From Platycnemis pennipes (taxonomy: Eukaryota > Arthropoda > Insecta > Odonata > Platycnemididae): a stretch of 64,000 nucleotides of DNA. This document shows, piece by piece, positions 1-10,125 of this stretch (its first letter is position 1; each line of letters starts with the position of its first letter). Both the position numbers and the translations under genes were made by a program. The stretch covers positions 111,621,271 through 111,685,270 of the forward strand of contig OW121851.1 of the NCBI GenBank assembly GCA_933228895.1, in the 5' to 3' direction. A model generated the notes under the pieces. That model was not told where the DNA came from. It saw only the letters and a program-made list of their open reading frames with translations, and did no database searches.

Positions 1-2549
1 CTAGGTAGGTTTAGACGAAGTGATTCCATGAAATGAAGGCTTGTATCAATGGCGCTTAGTTGACTTCCCGTCTAGCATTTATAATTATGTACGAAAATCA
101 TTCTTTCATGATACCATTGTCTTGGCAGCGGGTTGCGATTTAAAATTTTATTCTCTTTTTGAAGTATCTTTTGTATTTTCATCTTTTCGCTATGTGTTCA
201 TCTTCTGGAGCTATTCCTGTTGCTCTTAACTTCCTGTGATAACGACCTCTCTTTCTGGGCTGCTTCTCTTACAGCATGCTAGAGATTTGTTCTTATTTCG
301 TCTTCGATAAGCTCCTGTATTGTTTACTATATTTCTGTCTTGTCCAAAATCTTTTTACTGAGGGATCCAATAATATTGACGTTTCTAAGGAGATTTCTGA
401 GTCTGTTGTTCTATATTAGTTCTCAAATCGACTTTTAATCTCAGGAAAACCTCTCAGACTCGCCTTCATTTGAATCCTGTTCGCAGGATGTCTTAAATTA
501 TTTCGGTATCCAATTAAATATTAAAAATAATGACAGACGAAAACCTTTGGTGACTTGTTGTGGAGGAGTTAAGAAGAATTTGTTTATATTGGTCAGGTTT
601 TTATAATTTTAAATCAGTTCAAATCAATCAGAAGGTATTATATAACATTCCTTTGCAATTCATTGTTGACATTTGGTGCATTTCTTTTTTACTATACGCC
701 AGAAAATTCTCCTTCTTATTTGATTGATATTGATTTATTAGAAGGGCAATGAGGATGAAATCGAGGCGTTTTAGAGATGCAATTTGAAGAAAGTTAAGAA
801 CATGAAGAGAAAAAGACCAAAAGATTTAGGAAAGAGTGCAGGATATTGGAAGTGTTTAGCTGTTGGTTAGATTACATTATGTATTGACTGCAGTAATGGA
901 ACTAAAAATGCGAATGTGAAGAGAAAAGATAAGGGATATGAATCTTACGGATGCATCTACCTAGCACCCTGTTATCTACCGTAGGAGTGTATGAAAGAAG
1001 GTGACTCCTAGCTAGAGAATTGTCGTCAATCACATAACCCTGGTGTGAGTGACGAAATTGCAGATTTTTAAGTTAGTGTATATAAATAACACATTCACTT
1101 AGAAAAAGGATTAGTTTTATTCGCAATACACCTTATAATGTTGTATTATCACTTTGTGGGGCAAATAATTCACAAATATTTGCGGTTAATTGTCATTCAT
1201 GTGGAGTAATAAAACTTAGTGTGTACATTGAGATTAACGTTCACACATGCGAAAAAGAGACGAAATCTAGCTCACCCAAACCGCTAAGTAATTATATACA
1301 CGGTAACATCAATTAATTCTGTTTTCCCTTCAAGCATTGGAAGGGTATTGAGGACTATGCGGAGATTAAGAGATAAATAGTTATTGTAGCCTAAAACATG
1401 TTGGTGTATACGTTCTTCGTTGCATATATAAATCCATTTTAATCATTGGAATACTACTTCAATGATTGCCTTTCTGCCTTATCTTGATCCCTCTCAGCTC
1501 TAAGCTCTTATAGTGCATTTTTTTCATTGGGAGCACTGTGTGTTTAAAATTAATCCCCAGTGATGCGATATCATTTCCTACCTCGTCCATGCCTCCCACA
1601 AAGGTCCTTTCAAAACGTTCAGCACGTTGGACATCCTCTCATATTTTTCAATATGACCCAAGGATCCACTTACCCACACACCGGGTCACCAATGAAAGGA
1701 CTTTGTCAAAAGGGAGGTCAATGCAAGACAGTGCCATCTGCTGGGAACGCGGTCCCTTATGATTTTATGAAGTTGTTTTCTTTTTGTACCCGGACGCATG
1801 GTGTACCTACCTCAAAGACCTCACAGAGTTGATCAAACGTACCTTACTCCACAAGCCTTTCAACGCTCTGGATCTCGCTTCCCGTTAGTAATAGCATTGC
1901 GGAAATGGAGCGGAGGATAAGATTGAGGGAGAGAGACTCTCTTTGTATTTCTATCTCTTGAGAGGTAACTCGAAATTCATTCGTTTGCGGATAACTTTGC
2001 CTTCTCCTCTTGGTTTTGGTTATATAATAAGTGTCCCACCGCAGCTTTCCCGTCGAGGATTTCCGCTTCGGAAACGTGCAACGCTTTCATCCCCGGTATT
2101 CCCGTATTGCGATGACCCAATTCGCTTCGAGGACGTTTAAAAGTGAGGAGGGAGAGGGGGCCTTCGGAGGGCGTGCAACGCGTGCATATGCGATCGGCTT
2201 TTGTTTTTGGTTCCCCGCACGGAAAATGCAAAGCGCACGGCATCTGACGAGCGCTCTCCGCATCCCGTGGAGCGGAAATGACCGCGGATTCTCCTAGACT
2301 GTTGCTGCACGCACATAGACAAGGAAATAGGTTTAGAATTGAGATCGGTCGTGGAAGGGAGATGTGGGTGGTGGGTGTACAGGATTTTAAAAAATCCATG
2401 CTCGCATCATGCGTTTAATGCCTTTGCTGAATTCACATTGGCATTGGCATATCAATCAATGGCTTAGGTAATGTATCAATGTTGAGAGAATTTTTGTCGC
2501 CAACATTATAATTAATCAGGAGTCCTGTTTGATACATGTTAATGCCGCC
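1..2549. other. no gene or repeat recognised
   Basis: AT-rich DNA with only short overlapping frames. A more CpG-dense patch at about 2030-2290 has a 140-codon frame on the minus strand and overlapping plus-strand frames. None resembles a known domain, and open frames in several phases over the same GC-richer patch are expected by chance. I see no splice-site or promoter structure I can defend. Confidence 0.6.
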
Positions 2550-3282
2550 AATGGGGAACATTCACTATTTTTTATAACTCTTTGAATATGAAGTTTATTA
2601 GCTGAAATGTGCTTGCCGAAAATTTTGCTGAAGAATTAAGTTGTGTTACAAAGATATTACTCCTAGAAAATTGTACCTTTTTGGCAGCTTAAAAACATAA
2701 CTTCATCGCATTACGTCAAGACACGGTATCACTAAGGGCATTGTTTATCTGTTTATGCGTGAAGGTAAGTTGTTAAATAAATACTTAGCGATAACGTATG
2801 TATTTATCTCATTTGTTTAATGCAATAAACGATTGTATTTCAAATTTTTATTTACGTAGTATGGATTGTAACGAGCAAATCGTTCATTAATTATATAATG
2901 CCTGTTTAGTGCCCAAGAATTTCTACTACGCCTATGCAATCGCTGTTTTTTTAAGAAGAACACCATAAGGGAGTCAACCAAAGGAAATTGTCGGAATGTG
3001 CATTTTTGGAGTATTTTTTCAGTCATCGTTTCGTTCGAGAAACGGCTAAAAACCTCAAAAACAATATATTCACTTCGTTTTCTATGGAACCTATACCGTG
3101 CTGTCACGTCATAAGACGTTTTAGGTCGCGTGACTTTCGTCAATTTCCGGGAACATTTTAAATTCATTTAATAATCTTTGTGGTTGGCGTAGAAAAAATT
3201 AGCTTATATATTTAAATTGGTGAGAAAATTTCGCATCAAGTACATCATTAATGTTCGAGAAACAAATTTCATGCATATTCCC
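2550..3282. mobile_element. R3: non-autonomous DNA-transposon-like repeat, copy 1
   Basis: About 730 bp that recurs in reverse orientation at 39116-39832. The outer ends are similar inverted sequences of the form AATGGGGAAYATGCA (here one end is eroded), so it looks like a terminal-inverted-repeat element. The interior is non-coding: the 116-codon minus-strand frame at 2817-3167 is not conserved as a frame in the other copy. No clear target-site duplication, so the superfamily is not assigned. Confidence 0.65.
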
Positions 3283-4523
3283 ACGCATAGTACAGCGGAT
3301 CAGTCTTAGAATTATTTTTGGAACCCCTCCGAAGCCTTTCTTTTATGCCCCTTTCCGGGAGGTAACCCCTAAATACCTCTTCGACATGTTTAAAATCGGA
3401 TGTCATATGTCCCATAAAATGTCCAGCACTAATTCTTGGTCATATTATTTTACAATTCTCCGCACTAGCATTCCTTAAAAGTCATTCCTAGTCTTTGCCT
3501 CCAATCTTTACCCAAAACTGAAAGTGTTCTAATTCTCTAAATATTTTAAGAGAATAATTATATGGGCTTCTTCTCAAATCAAAATAATTTTGATCTAATA
3601 ATGTAATGCTTCCAATATACTGTTTAAAAGCAAAACTTATAAATATATATATTTGAGCATAAGTTTTCCAGCATTTTTATGATAATATTATCCTTAATTA
3701 TATAATTGAGCCAACCACCATTGTATTTTATATTTACTTGATGGGTGATATCCGAAGTAGGTTAAATATATTTATTATTTTATTTTACTTTACAATTTTG
3801 GTAATCAACATAACATAAACACAGACCGGCTTACGCATACATATTTAAAATGCCTTTCCACGAGCAGAAAGGTTTATAAGGATGAGATATAAAGACTTAT
3901 AGCAGGTTTCTTGTGAAGAAGTACATTTGAGCTAACAAAACTGACGTTTTGACTGGATTCATACATACTTTCTGTAGTGAACACCGAGTCTGATGCAATT
4001 GTTTGCATAAATCATTGGATATTGTTTGTTATTTTATGACATCTTATAATTCTGTAGTATGCTTCTTGTCCCTGTTTAACTAACGCATGTTTTTGTACAT
4101 GTCCTTACTATGATATACGTTGACAATTTTCCATACGCTAATTTCACCCCTTACCACACACATGGACGGACCCAGACGTCAGGATTGTTGGGGTGGTCAC
4201 CATTCTTGTCCTCCTTACCCCTCAACACTGAAAAATAACGTATTCTTAAATTAAGAGGAAAATATTCTTACAACTGTCATCTGAGACGATATTCCAGATT
4301 TTAGAGGATTTTCTTACTTGAGTGAGTCGGAACTACTGCCATCTAACGGTCACGGCCGGAAACTTACAGGGTTTAAGAAAATATTCTCAATGTTAGAATA
4401 TTTTTGTAATCGCTATGGTTACTAAGGGACTCACATGCGCGAGGGAATGGGGAAAGAAGGGGAAGGTGGGAAAGGAAAGGGTCGATCAGGGGAGTGATGT
4501 GATACGGGCGGCAGAGGTACCAA
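3283..4523. other. no gene or repeat recognised
   Basis: AT-rich unique-looking sequence. At 4240-4430 there are short sequences related to AATATTCT in both orientations, too short to call. Confidence 0.55.
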
Positions 4524-4570
4524 AACAACTGCATATATAGGTGCGAAGGTTTCCGCGGCGTCGTTCAGAT

Positions 4571-4740
4571 GTTCTCTGCATATCGGGTTCTGCGTCCGCG
4601 TATGTTGACTGGGGGTGACAACAGTTTCGCTAGCCGTCCTGCTAGCGTCTTCAGGTCGAAGGTGAGAAAAGCTGCTTTTTCGCCGTCTTATATAGGGCTG
4701 GTAGAGTCCGTGCTGCGCTGTGATTGGCCGGGATAGATGA
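4571..4740 (-). repeat. left inverted arm (pLTR) of PLE copy 1
   Basis: Inverted copy of 4984-5154 with few differences. Read on the minus strand it holds CCAAT-like ATTGG, a TATATAAG box at 4687-4694, then a hammerhead-like motif at 4614-4660. It keeps the consensus CUGAAGA core that the right arm has lost. Confidence 0.85.
4614..4660 (-). ncRNA. hammerhead-ribozyme-like motif, PLE copy 1 left arm
   Basis: On the minus strand: CTGAAGA (4648-4654), one extra C, six-base stem II GCTAGC / GCTAGC around a 6-nt loop, then GAAAC and TGTTGTC. A 3-bp stem I (GAC with GUC) can close the core. The order fits the type I hammerhead arrangement with a very short stem III. The nucleotide between the core A and stem II is non-canonical. 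Activity is unknown. Confidence 0.55.
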
Positions 4741-4802
4741 GAGCCATGGTCACACGCATGAAATAACACCAAAGGGCGACCAAAAATAAGCAATTCCGAC
4801 TG

Positions 4803-5037
4803 TCAGCCATTGCCGAACATGCATGGAGCGAGCCTGGCCATGGGATTAAATTTGAGGAGGCGACAATAACAGCCAAGGAGAGCCGCTATTATTCCAGGCT
4901 CATCAGAGAGGCAATAGAGATGGAAAACTCCCGCGAATTTCAACAGTGAAGATGGCTATCCCCTAAACACTGCGTGGAAAAGAATCATCCATCCCGGCCA
5001 ATCACAGCGCAGCACGGACTCTACCAGCCCTATATAA
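4803..5037 (+). pseudogene. PLE copy 1 GIY-YIG endonuclease C-terminus, frameshifted
   Basis: Reading from SAIAEHAWSEPGHGIKFEEA through RYYSRLIREAIEMENS, then a short frame slip, then NSEDGYPLNTAWKRIIHPG to a stop. The pattern (AEH, GH-I-F-E, R-Y-x-R-L-I-R-E-A-I-E) is that of the GIY-YIG nuclease tail of Penelope-like polyproteins; the Glu of REAIE is the expected metal-binding residue. Reverse transcriptase and the first nuclease half are missing. The stop codon TAA at 5035-5037 lies inside the TATATAAG box of the right arm, so the coding end and promoter-like element overlap. Non-functional because of the slip and truncation. Confidence 0.8.
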
Positions 5038-5154
5038 GACGGCGAAAAAGTAGCTTTTCTCACCTTCGACTTGAAGACGCTAGCAGGACGGCTAGCGAAA
5101 CTGTTGTCACCCCCAGTCCACATACGCGGACGCAGAACCCGATATGCAGAGAAC
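4984..5154 (+). repeat. right inverted arm (pLTR) of PLE copy 1
   Basis: Pairs with 4571-4740. Begins within the end of the coding frame, contains CCAAT and TATATAAG (5031-5038), then the hammerhead-like motif at 5068-5108. Confidence 0.85.
5068..5108 (+). ncRNA. hammerhead-like motif, PLE copy 1 right arm (core mutated)
   Basis: Same stem II (GCTAGC on both sides) and GAAAC as the left arm, but the core reads TTGAAGA where the left arm has CTGAAGA. The first core C is one of the invariant hammerhead positions, so this arm would be expected to be inactive. Confidence 0.5.
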
Positions 5155-5212
5155 AACTACATATATAGTTTAGATTAAAACTTCTCGCGTGATTCCCTTA
5201 AAAGAAAAGATA

Positions 5213-5770
5213 CAGTGAAACTCATTTATAACGAGCACGGTTAACACGAGATCTCGGCTATTGCGAGGAAAGAGAGAAGGGTTGTTTGGGGATGATGCAT
5301 TTAATGAGCAATATATAACGGTTAAAACGAGACTGTATTACATAGCCTTACGGGTATAAAGAGCAAATCTTTAGTCCAAATGAACGAGCAGTGGCTGTGT
5401 ACTGTCGTCGTACCAAGGACTTTTTCTTGTAATTTAGCATGTACGTGGATATTTTACTGAATAAATTGTTCATTTTGTAATTTCAATCATCTTATCTTTG
5501 TTATTTTATCACCTCTGCATAAAAATAGTGTGTGTGAGCGCGCCTGTGTGCGTTAGAGAGGGAAAGACAGTGAGTGACAGTACATGTTGCTACTCGTAAC
5601 GGATATAACGAGTAACGGATATAACGAGTAACGGATATAACGAGTAACGGATATAACGAGTAACGGATATAACGAGTAACGGATATAACGAGTAACGGAT
5701 ATAACGAGTAGCGGATATTACGAGCAAAAGCATTTGGTCCCTTGGATCTCGTTACATCCGAGTTCGACTG
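5213..5770. mobile_element. pogo/Tigger-like MITE, copy 1
   Basis: Ends CAGTGAAACTC... and ...GAGTTCGACTG are inverted repeats typical of Tigger (Tc1-mariner superfamily) elements, with TA on both sides (5211-5212 and 5771-5772). No transposase. Same family as 6140-6589, from which it differs mainly by a 16-bp tandem expansion. Confidence 0.8.
5601..5712. repeat. 16-bp tandem array inside the Tigger-like MITE
   Basis: Seven consecutive units of ggatataacgagtaac (the last with one change), followed by a diverged unit. The sister MITE has only the diverged unit, so the array expanded after the copies separated. The unit resembles the element's own subterminal sequence. Confidence 0.9.
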
Positions 5771-5784
5771 TATACTATTTCGAT

Positions 5785-6033
5785 CAGGCATGTAGCAAGA
5801 GGGGGGGGGGGCTTCTGGTGCTTTTTTCCCCAATAGTTTTGTTGTTCTGATTTTAGCAGTGAACTTTATCAGTGAGAAGAGACTAGTATGGGCACTGTAA
5901 AAGTAAGTACCAAGCACTGAAAATGAAGGGAAGAGATTTGTAACATTTCGGCACCGAACGGGCCAGGCTGATTTGTTTCAAGTTACTCAAGACTTAAGAC
6001 CCCCCCCGAAGCAAATTTCTGGCTACGTGCCTG
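5785..6033. mobile_element. hAT-like MITE, 249 bp
   Basis: Terminal inverted repeats CAGGCAYGTAGC followed by G-rich tracts, flanked by a perfect 8-bp direct repeat ATTTCGAT (5777-5784 and 6034-6041). An 8-bp duplication is the hAT signature. Non-coding. Confidence 0.8.
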
Positions 6034-6139
6034 ATTTCGATACATTTCCACTGTGCCACGCGGGCCGCATCTGTTGTAGGTATACCATTTGTATGCAAAA
6101 AATTGTATCCAAATTTTGTACCATGGTTTCGACAAAATA

Positions 6140-6589
6140 CAGTCAAACTCATTTATAACGAGCACGGTTAAAACGAAATCTCGACTATTGCGAGGAAAGA
6201 GAGAAGAGTTGTTTGGAAATAATGCATTTTATGAGCAATATATACCGGTTAAAACGAGACTGTATTAGAGAGCCTTACGGTTATAAAGAGCAAATCTTTA
6301 GTTCAAATGAACGAGCAGAGGCTGTACTGTCGTACCAAGGACTTTTTCTTGTAAATTTAGCATGTACGTGGATATTTTACTGAAGAAATTGTTCATTTTG
6401 TAATTACAATCATCTTATAGTAATCTTTGTTATTTCATCACCTCTGCATAAGAATAGTATGTGTGTGAGCGCACGTGTGTGCGTGAGAGAGGGAAAGACA
6501 GTGAGTGACAGTACATGTTGCTACTCGTAACGGATATTACGAGCAAAAGCATTTGGTCCCTTGGATTTCGTTATATCCGAGTTTGACTG
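6140..6589. mobile_element. pogo/Tigger-like MITE, copy 2
   Basis: 450 bp, ends CAGTCAAACTC / GAGTTTGACTG, flanked by TA (6138-6139 and 6590-6591). Close relative of 5213-5770 without the tandem array. Confidence 0.82.
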
Positions 6590-8874
6590 TAGTCTATCGA
6601 TATGTATTTTGGAAATCATTTCTTGAGGGACGAACACCGCCCCCCTTGGATCCGCGTCTGACCACACATACCACAAGTAGATACTTTTCATATTGCAACT
6701 GTTGTGTAGCTAAAGATGGTAGATACTACCTAGATGGTACCTACTTAGTTTTGTTTTACTTACTCCCGCAGAACTGCTTTAAAGTTCCACTGGCTGATTT
6801 ATCTTGGTCCTACCGAAGCAATGAAACACATTCGATTAACTTGTCAGCGGTTTAATCTCTCTCCACATGCATCTCCCTCTTTGGGTTCATCCCCTTGGAG
6901 GGGGTGAGGGTGGAATCCTTTACGACCCTCCTCCCCTTTCCCTCCTCTCCTCACCCTCCCCCCCCCCTCCAGTTATGTGCCCTTTCCAATTTGAACCCAA
7001 CGCCCAATCACACACCCTCATCAACCCGACCAATGTGACCGAGGCATGCCGGGAAATCGCGCAGAGCTATTCCCGGCATGCCATTTTGCGACCCCCCCCC
7101 CCCCCCGCCTCCCCTCTAGCTTCCCACGCCGTATTTGGAAATAAATTTTTCAAAAATGAAGGATCTAAGACCCTCGAAATTCCTGGTTCGCGAAAGCGGC
7201 GAGGAAGCCAGATGAACGAGTGCACCAAAGATCGATTCATTGAAAATCGATTTCCTGGGAGGGGAATCGCTTTTTTAGCGTTGGGGTCGAGGCGCCCCGC
7301 AGATTGATTGGACTCTCCATGCCAGGGTAAATTTCAGGGTACAAAAGACGTCGGGGCACGCCCTGATAAATTTTCGCATCAAAGCCGTTCAAGTTCAATC
7401 AGCGCAAAATGCCTTTTCCGTCCTCCTATTTTCGTCAAACCTCGACGCATAAATAGAGGCAACCAAATATAAAAAAGGCTGCTTCTTAAAAATATTTAAT
7501 TCATATTATTATCAGGCCAAAAATATATGTGAAAGAGCCTTCATAGTAGCTTGCTAAGGGCTTCTTTTTTTATGTCATTTTAATTTTTTCAACAGAGCAA
7601 AGGACTTATGACATGCCATCGTAAACTTCATTACATTTTAATTACCTTTATGGTTCCGTATGGAGTCTCTCGGATGTAATCCTATTATATCCTTTTTTGG
7701 GACAAAAATGGCTGCAGATCAAAAAAATAAATATGAACATTTAGCCCTCACGTCAAGAGGAATAAAACAGGAGAGTGTGCTTGGTTCACGGGCGTTTCTT
7801 TTTTTTTTATATTTTTGTATTTCAAAACTAAGCCGCAACTAGCTAATTAAGCGACGGCCAAAGTCGCTCGGTATGTTTGCCCTCTTCGTTTTTTTCATTT
7901 AATTCCATCATTTATGCTCTAATTAAAAATTTCAATGCACTACACGTAATGAGAAACTTTTTTATCAAAGGATGTCATCTAGTGGTGCATAAAATGGCAA
8001 ACAATGTACTCAAAGAGCTAAAAAAAATTGAATTTAGGTGTGGCTCACTTGAAAAATTTGGGAACAGTATCATTGAGTTGATTAACAAAACCAATTTGCC
8101 TAATGCAAATTGCATATTTTAGATTTGGCTTCAGAGACTCACGCAATATGCAAACTCAAGTAAATAATTAAGAATCAACAAAGATATAATAGAGAGCAAA
8201 GAGTTATAAAGCCTGGCGGCATGGGAACGGGGAGAGTATCGAAAAAAATCCCAATGGTCGAAAAACCAACGCTCTACTCAGCTAGTCATGGTTGGGCTGC
8301 CAACCGAAAGTCCTGCATTCAACTCTAAGACATTATTAAATGCGTCTAGCTAGGCTCAAGCTGAGATAAAGTACAGGCAAATATGGTGACTGCAGGCGAC
8401 AAGTGCAAGGATAGCGAATACTCCTCCGTAGTCTGTACTTGTGATGTCAGTCGCGTGTTCTACGTTTCGTATCGTGAAAGGATAACCACGGATTTTGTAT
8501 TCAAGGCTTTGTAATTTGATTTGCGCATCAGTGCTGCGTAAAGCGTAACAAGGTCCTAATTTATCTTACATGCAGATAGTATTCTTACCTATTATTCCCT
8601 ATTTTATCCATGAAAATTGTCGTAAAAAGCAGGATGTACATCTAAAAAAAAGCTTTTCATCCTATGTTCCTCAATTGTGTGCCTAAGAGTCCTCGGTTCT
8701 ACTTTCAATCCGATATACGGAGTACCACACTTGAATTATTCACCGCAGAGCTAACAAGCCTGGAACAGGACTCCGCTAAATACCTTTTCCTCTGCATAGA
8801 ATCGAGCCGAGGCCTTCGGATCCAGCCGAATCATAAATACGAAAACACAGATAAATACGAATTCCTGATATAGT
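6590..8874. other. mostly unrecognised; poly-C tracts and a tRNA-like patch
   Basis: A fragment at about 6630-6659 looks like the right end of another hAT-like MITE (C-tract then GGATCCGCGTCTG). C-runs at about 6958-6968 and 7087-7106. At about 8275-8330 a sequence with a possible anticodon-arm pairing (GGTT/AACC) and a B-box-like GCATTCAACTC may be a SINE head. No gene recognised. Confidence 0.45.
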
Positions 8875-9025
8875 CTCGGTCTTCCTTGTGTAGGCTTCCG
8901 CGAGTTGTCTTACTTGAAGATGCTTGTCTTTCGGTATTCCCTCCGCGTTGATCCATAGTTCCTCGGACGACACTTTCACCGGCGTTGCAGACGGCTTCTT
9001 CCGGTCAGTGAAGTGATGTGCAGAG

Positions 9026-9753
9026 GCAGAGGCAATTTGGATGCTTATTGCATTTTTCCGTGTTTCAGCTATGTGCTGGTATACGTTGAGTAGGCGATTT
9101 TTTATATGATGGCTCTTATATAACTTCTGGCTTCTTTACATGGTGAGGTTGCATTCCAGGGCATGCTTTGGTCTGCGATGCTTGAAGTGGGGGTTTTCCT
9201 GGTATTCCCACATTGGGTCCAGGAGGCTGTTGTTTATGTGGCCCAGTGATGCTGCAAAGTTTGCTGCTAAAGTTTGTAGGTGATCTTTTAAATTTGGTAT
9301 TACCAGATTGTCATGGATGTATTGGTTGCGTAGAAACCAGGGAGCTCCTGTAATGGTGCGTAGGACCTTATTCTGTATGATGACAAGTTTATTCAGATGG
9401 ATGTTGGCAACCGATCCCCAAGCTGGGTATCCATAGGTGAGTAGTGGTCTTATCATGCTTTTGTAGAGTAGGACTTTTGTGTCGAGTGACATTGGGCTTG
9501 AGCTCTTTATGAGCGGGTAAATGGCGGCAATTGCGCCCTTTGCTTTTGCAGCTGCTGTGTTGATGTGCGCTGCCCATGAGAGTTTCGGGTCCAGTGTGAC
9601 TCCGAGGAATTTAGTGGATTGAACTGCATTGAGGCGATCTTGTTTGTAGAAGATGGTTGTGGCAAGGGACTTCTTTCGTTTTTTGGCGAATGCAAGAACT
9701 TGACATTTTGATGGGTTTAGTGAGAGTTTCCAGGTGTCCATCCATTCTTCCAC
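9026..9753 (-). mobile_element. Jockey-clade non-LTR retrotransposon, 5'-truncated
   Basis: Insert of about 728 bp in the PLE copy 3 repeat, flanked by a perfect 16-bp duplication (9010-9025 and 9754-9769, gaagtgatgtgcagag). It codes for the last ~205 residues of a reverse transcriptase. No poly-A; the 3' end shows a short CTCTGC duplication. It is younger than the PLE copy it interrupts. Confidence 0.85.
9136..9753 (-). pseudogene. Jockey reverse transcriptase C-terminal fragment
   Basis: Uninterrupted frame covering the end of the palm and the thumb of a Jockey-type reverse transcriptase: WKLSLNPSKCQVLAF, then KFLGVTLDPKLSWAAHI, LLYKSMIRPLLTYGYPAWG and QNKVLRTITGAPWFLRNQYI. These are hallmark blocks of arthropod Jockey elements. 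The catalytic YADD block and the N-terminal endonuclease are missing. The open frame continues upstream to 9879 through PLE repeat sequence, so residues before about 9753 are chimeric and not Jockey. Open but truncated; there is no reason to think it is functional. Confidence 0.85.
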
Positions 9754-9971
9754 GAAGTGATGTGCAGAGTTTTTTGGCCGTCTTATATACTCATCCGTAG
9801 GGGATAGGCCCGTTGTGATTGGTTGTAGCATTGGAGTCCGTAATTGGCTGTTTTGGTCTCCCATGATTGGCTGTTGCATTGGCGTCTGTGATTCGCCGTT
9901 GAGTTTTCTCTCGTAGAACTCGCTTCCGGGGGTTTGCTAGCGAGTAGCTGTCTTCCCTATTGAAGTTGTCT

Positions 9972-10055
9972 TCATTTTTTGCTTATCTCGATGGCCTCTC
10001 CAATGATCCGTGGAAAATATCGTTTCTCTTGGGCGATGATCTTGCGTCTTGAAAC
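9972..10055 (-). pseudogene. PLE copy 3 GIY-YIG endonuclease remnant
   Basis: Minus-strand frame VSRRKIIAQEKRYFPRIIGE followed by AIEISKK and a stop. It matches the same stretch as copy 1 (RYYSRLIREAIE) and copy 2 (GYWDRIMKEAIQ), with the catalytic Glu kept. About 28 residues remain. It abuts the truncated inverted arm directly. Confidence 0.75.
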
Positions 10056-10125
10056 TGTCGTCCCAGGAACTATGGACCAACGCGGAGGGAATCCCGAAAG
10101 ACAAGCATCTTCATGGTCTCGGTCT

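Larger units (their letters stand above)
4541..5151 (+). mobile_element. Penelope-like element copy 1, 5'-truncated, inverted flanking arms
   Basis: Retroelement remnant about 610 bp long. Two arms of ~170 bp (4571-4740 and 4984-5154) are inverted copies of each other and flank a spacer coding for the end of a GIY-YIG endonuclease. It is bounded by a near-perfect 17-bp direct repeat (4524-4540 and 5152-5168, one mismatch), read as the target-site duplication. The left arm carries about 30 bp (4541-4570) beyond the inverted part. PLEs are known for terminal repeats in inverted as well as direct orientation and for heavy 5' truncation, and this copy shows both. Confidence 0.85.
8905..10125 (-). 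mobile_element. Penelope-like element copy 3, split by a Jockey insertion
   Basis: On the minus strand: a short inverted arm (about 10054-10122), the GIY-YIG tail (10055-9972), then the downstream flanking repeat with CCAAT boxes and GTATATAAGAC near 9790, interrupted at 9754 by a Jockey copy and resuming at 9009. The arm at about 8915-8985 is an inverted copy of 10054-10122, sharing the stretch around AACGCGGAGGGAAT. Boundaries are approximate; no target-site duplication found. Confidence 0.7.

Noticed and set aside
1977..2399. 140-codon minus-strand frame
   Set aside because: No recognisable domain, overlaps plus-strand frames in a CpG-rich patch.
4431..4793. 120-codon minus-strand frame
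   Set aside because: Runs through the left arm of PLE copy 1; it is repeat sequence read through, not a gene.
4541..5151. Simple foldback MITE instead of a retroelement
   Set aside because: The spacer codes for a GIY-YIG tail shared with copies 2 and 3, and the ~17-bp duplication fits a PLE better than a DNA transposon.
5601..5712. CRISPR-like array
   Set aside because: Direct 16-bp repeats without spacers, inside a MITE in a eukaryotic genome.
9754..9879. N-terminal part of the 247-codon frame as Jockey protein
   Set aside because: This segment is PLE repeat sequence outside the 16-bp target-site duplication.
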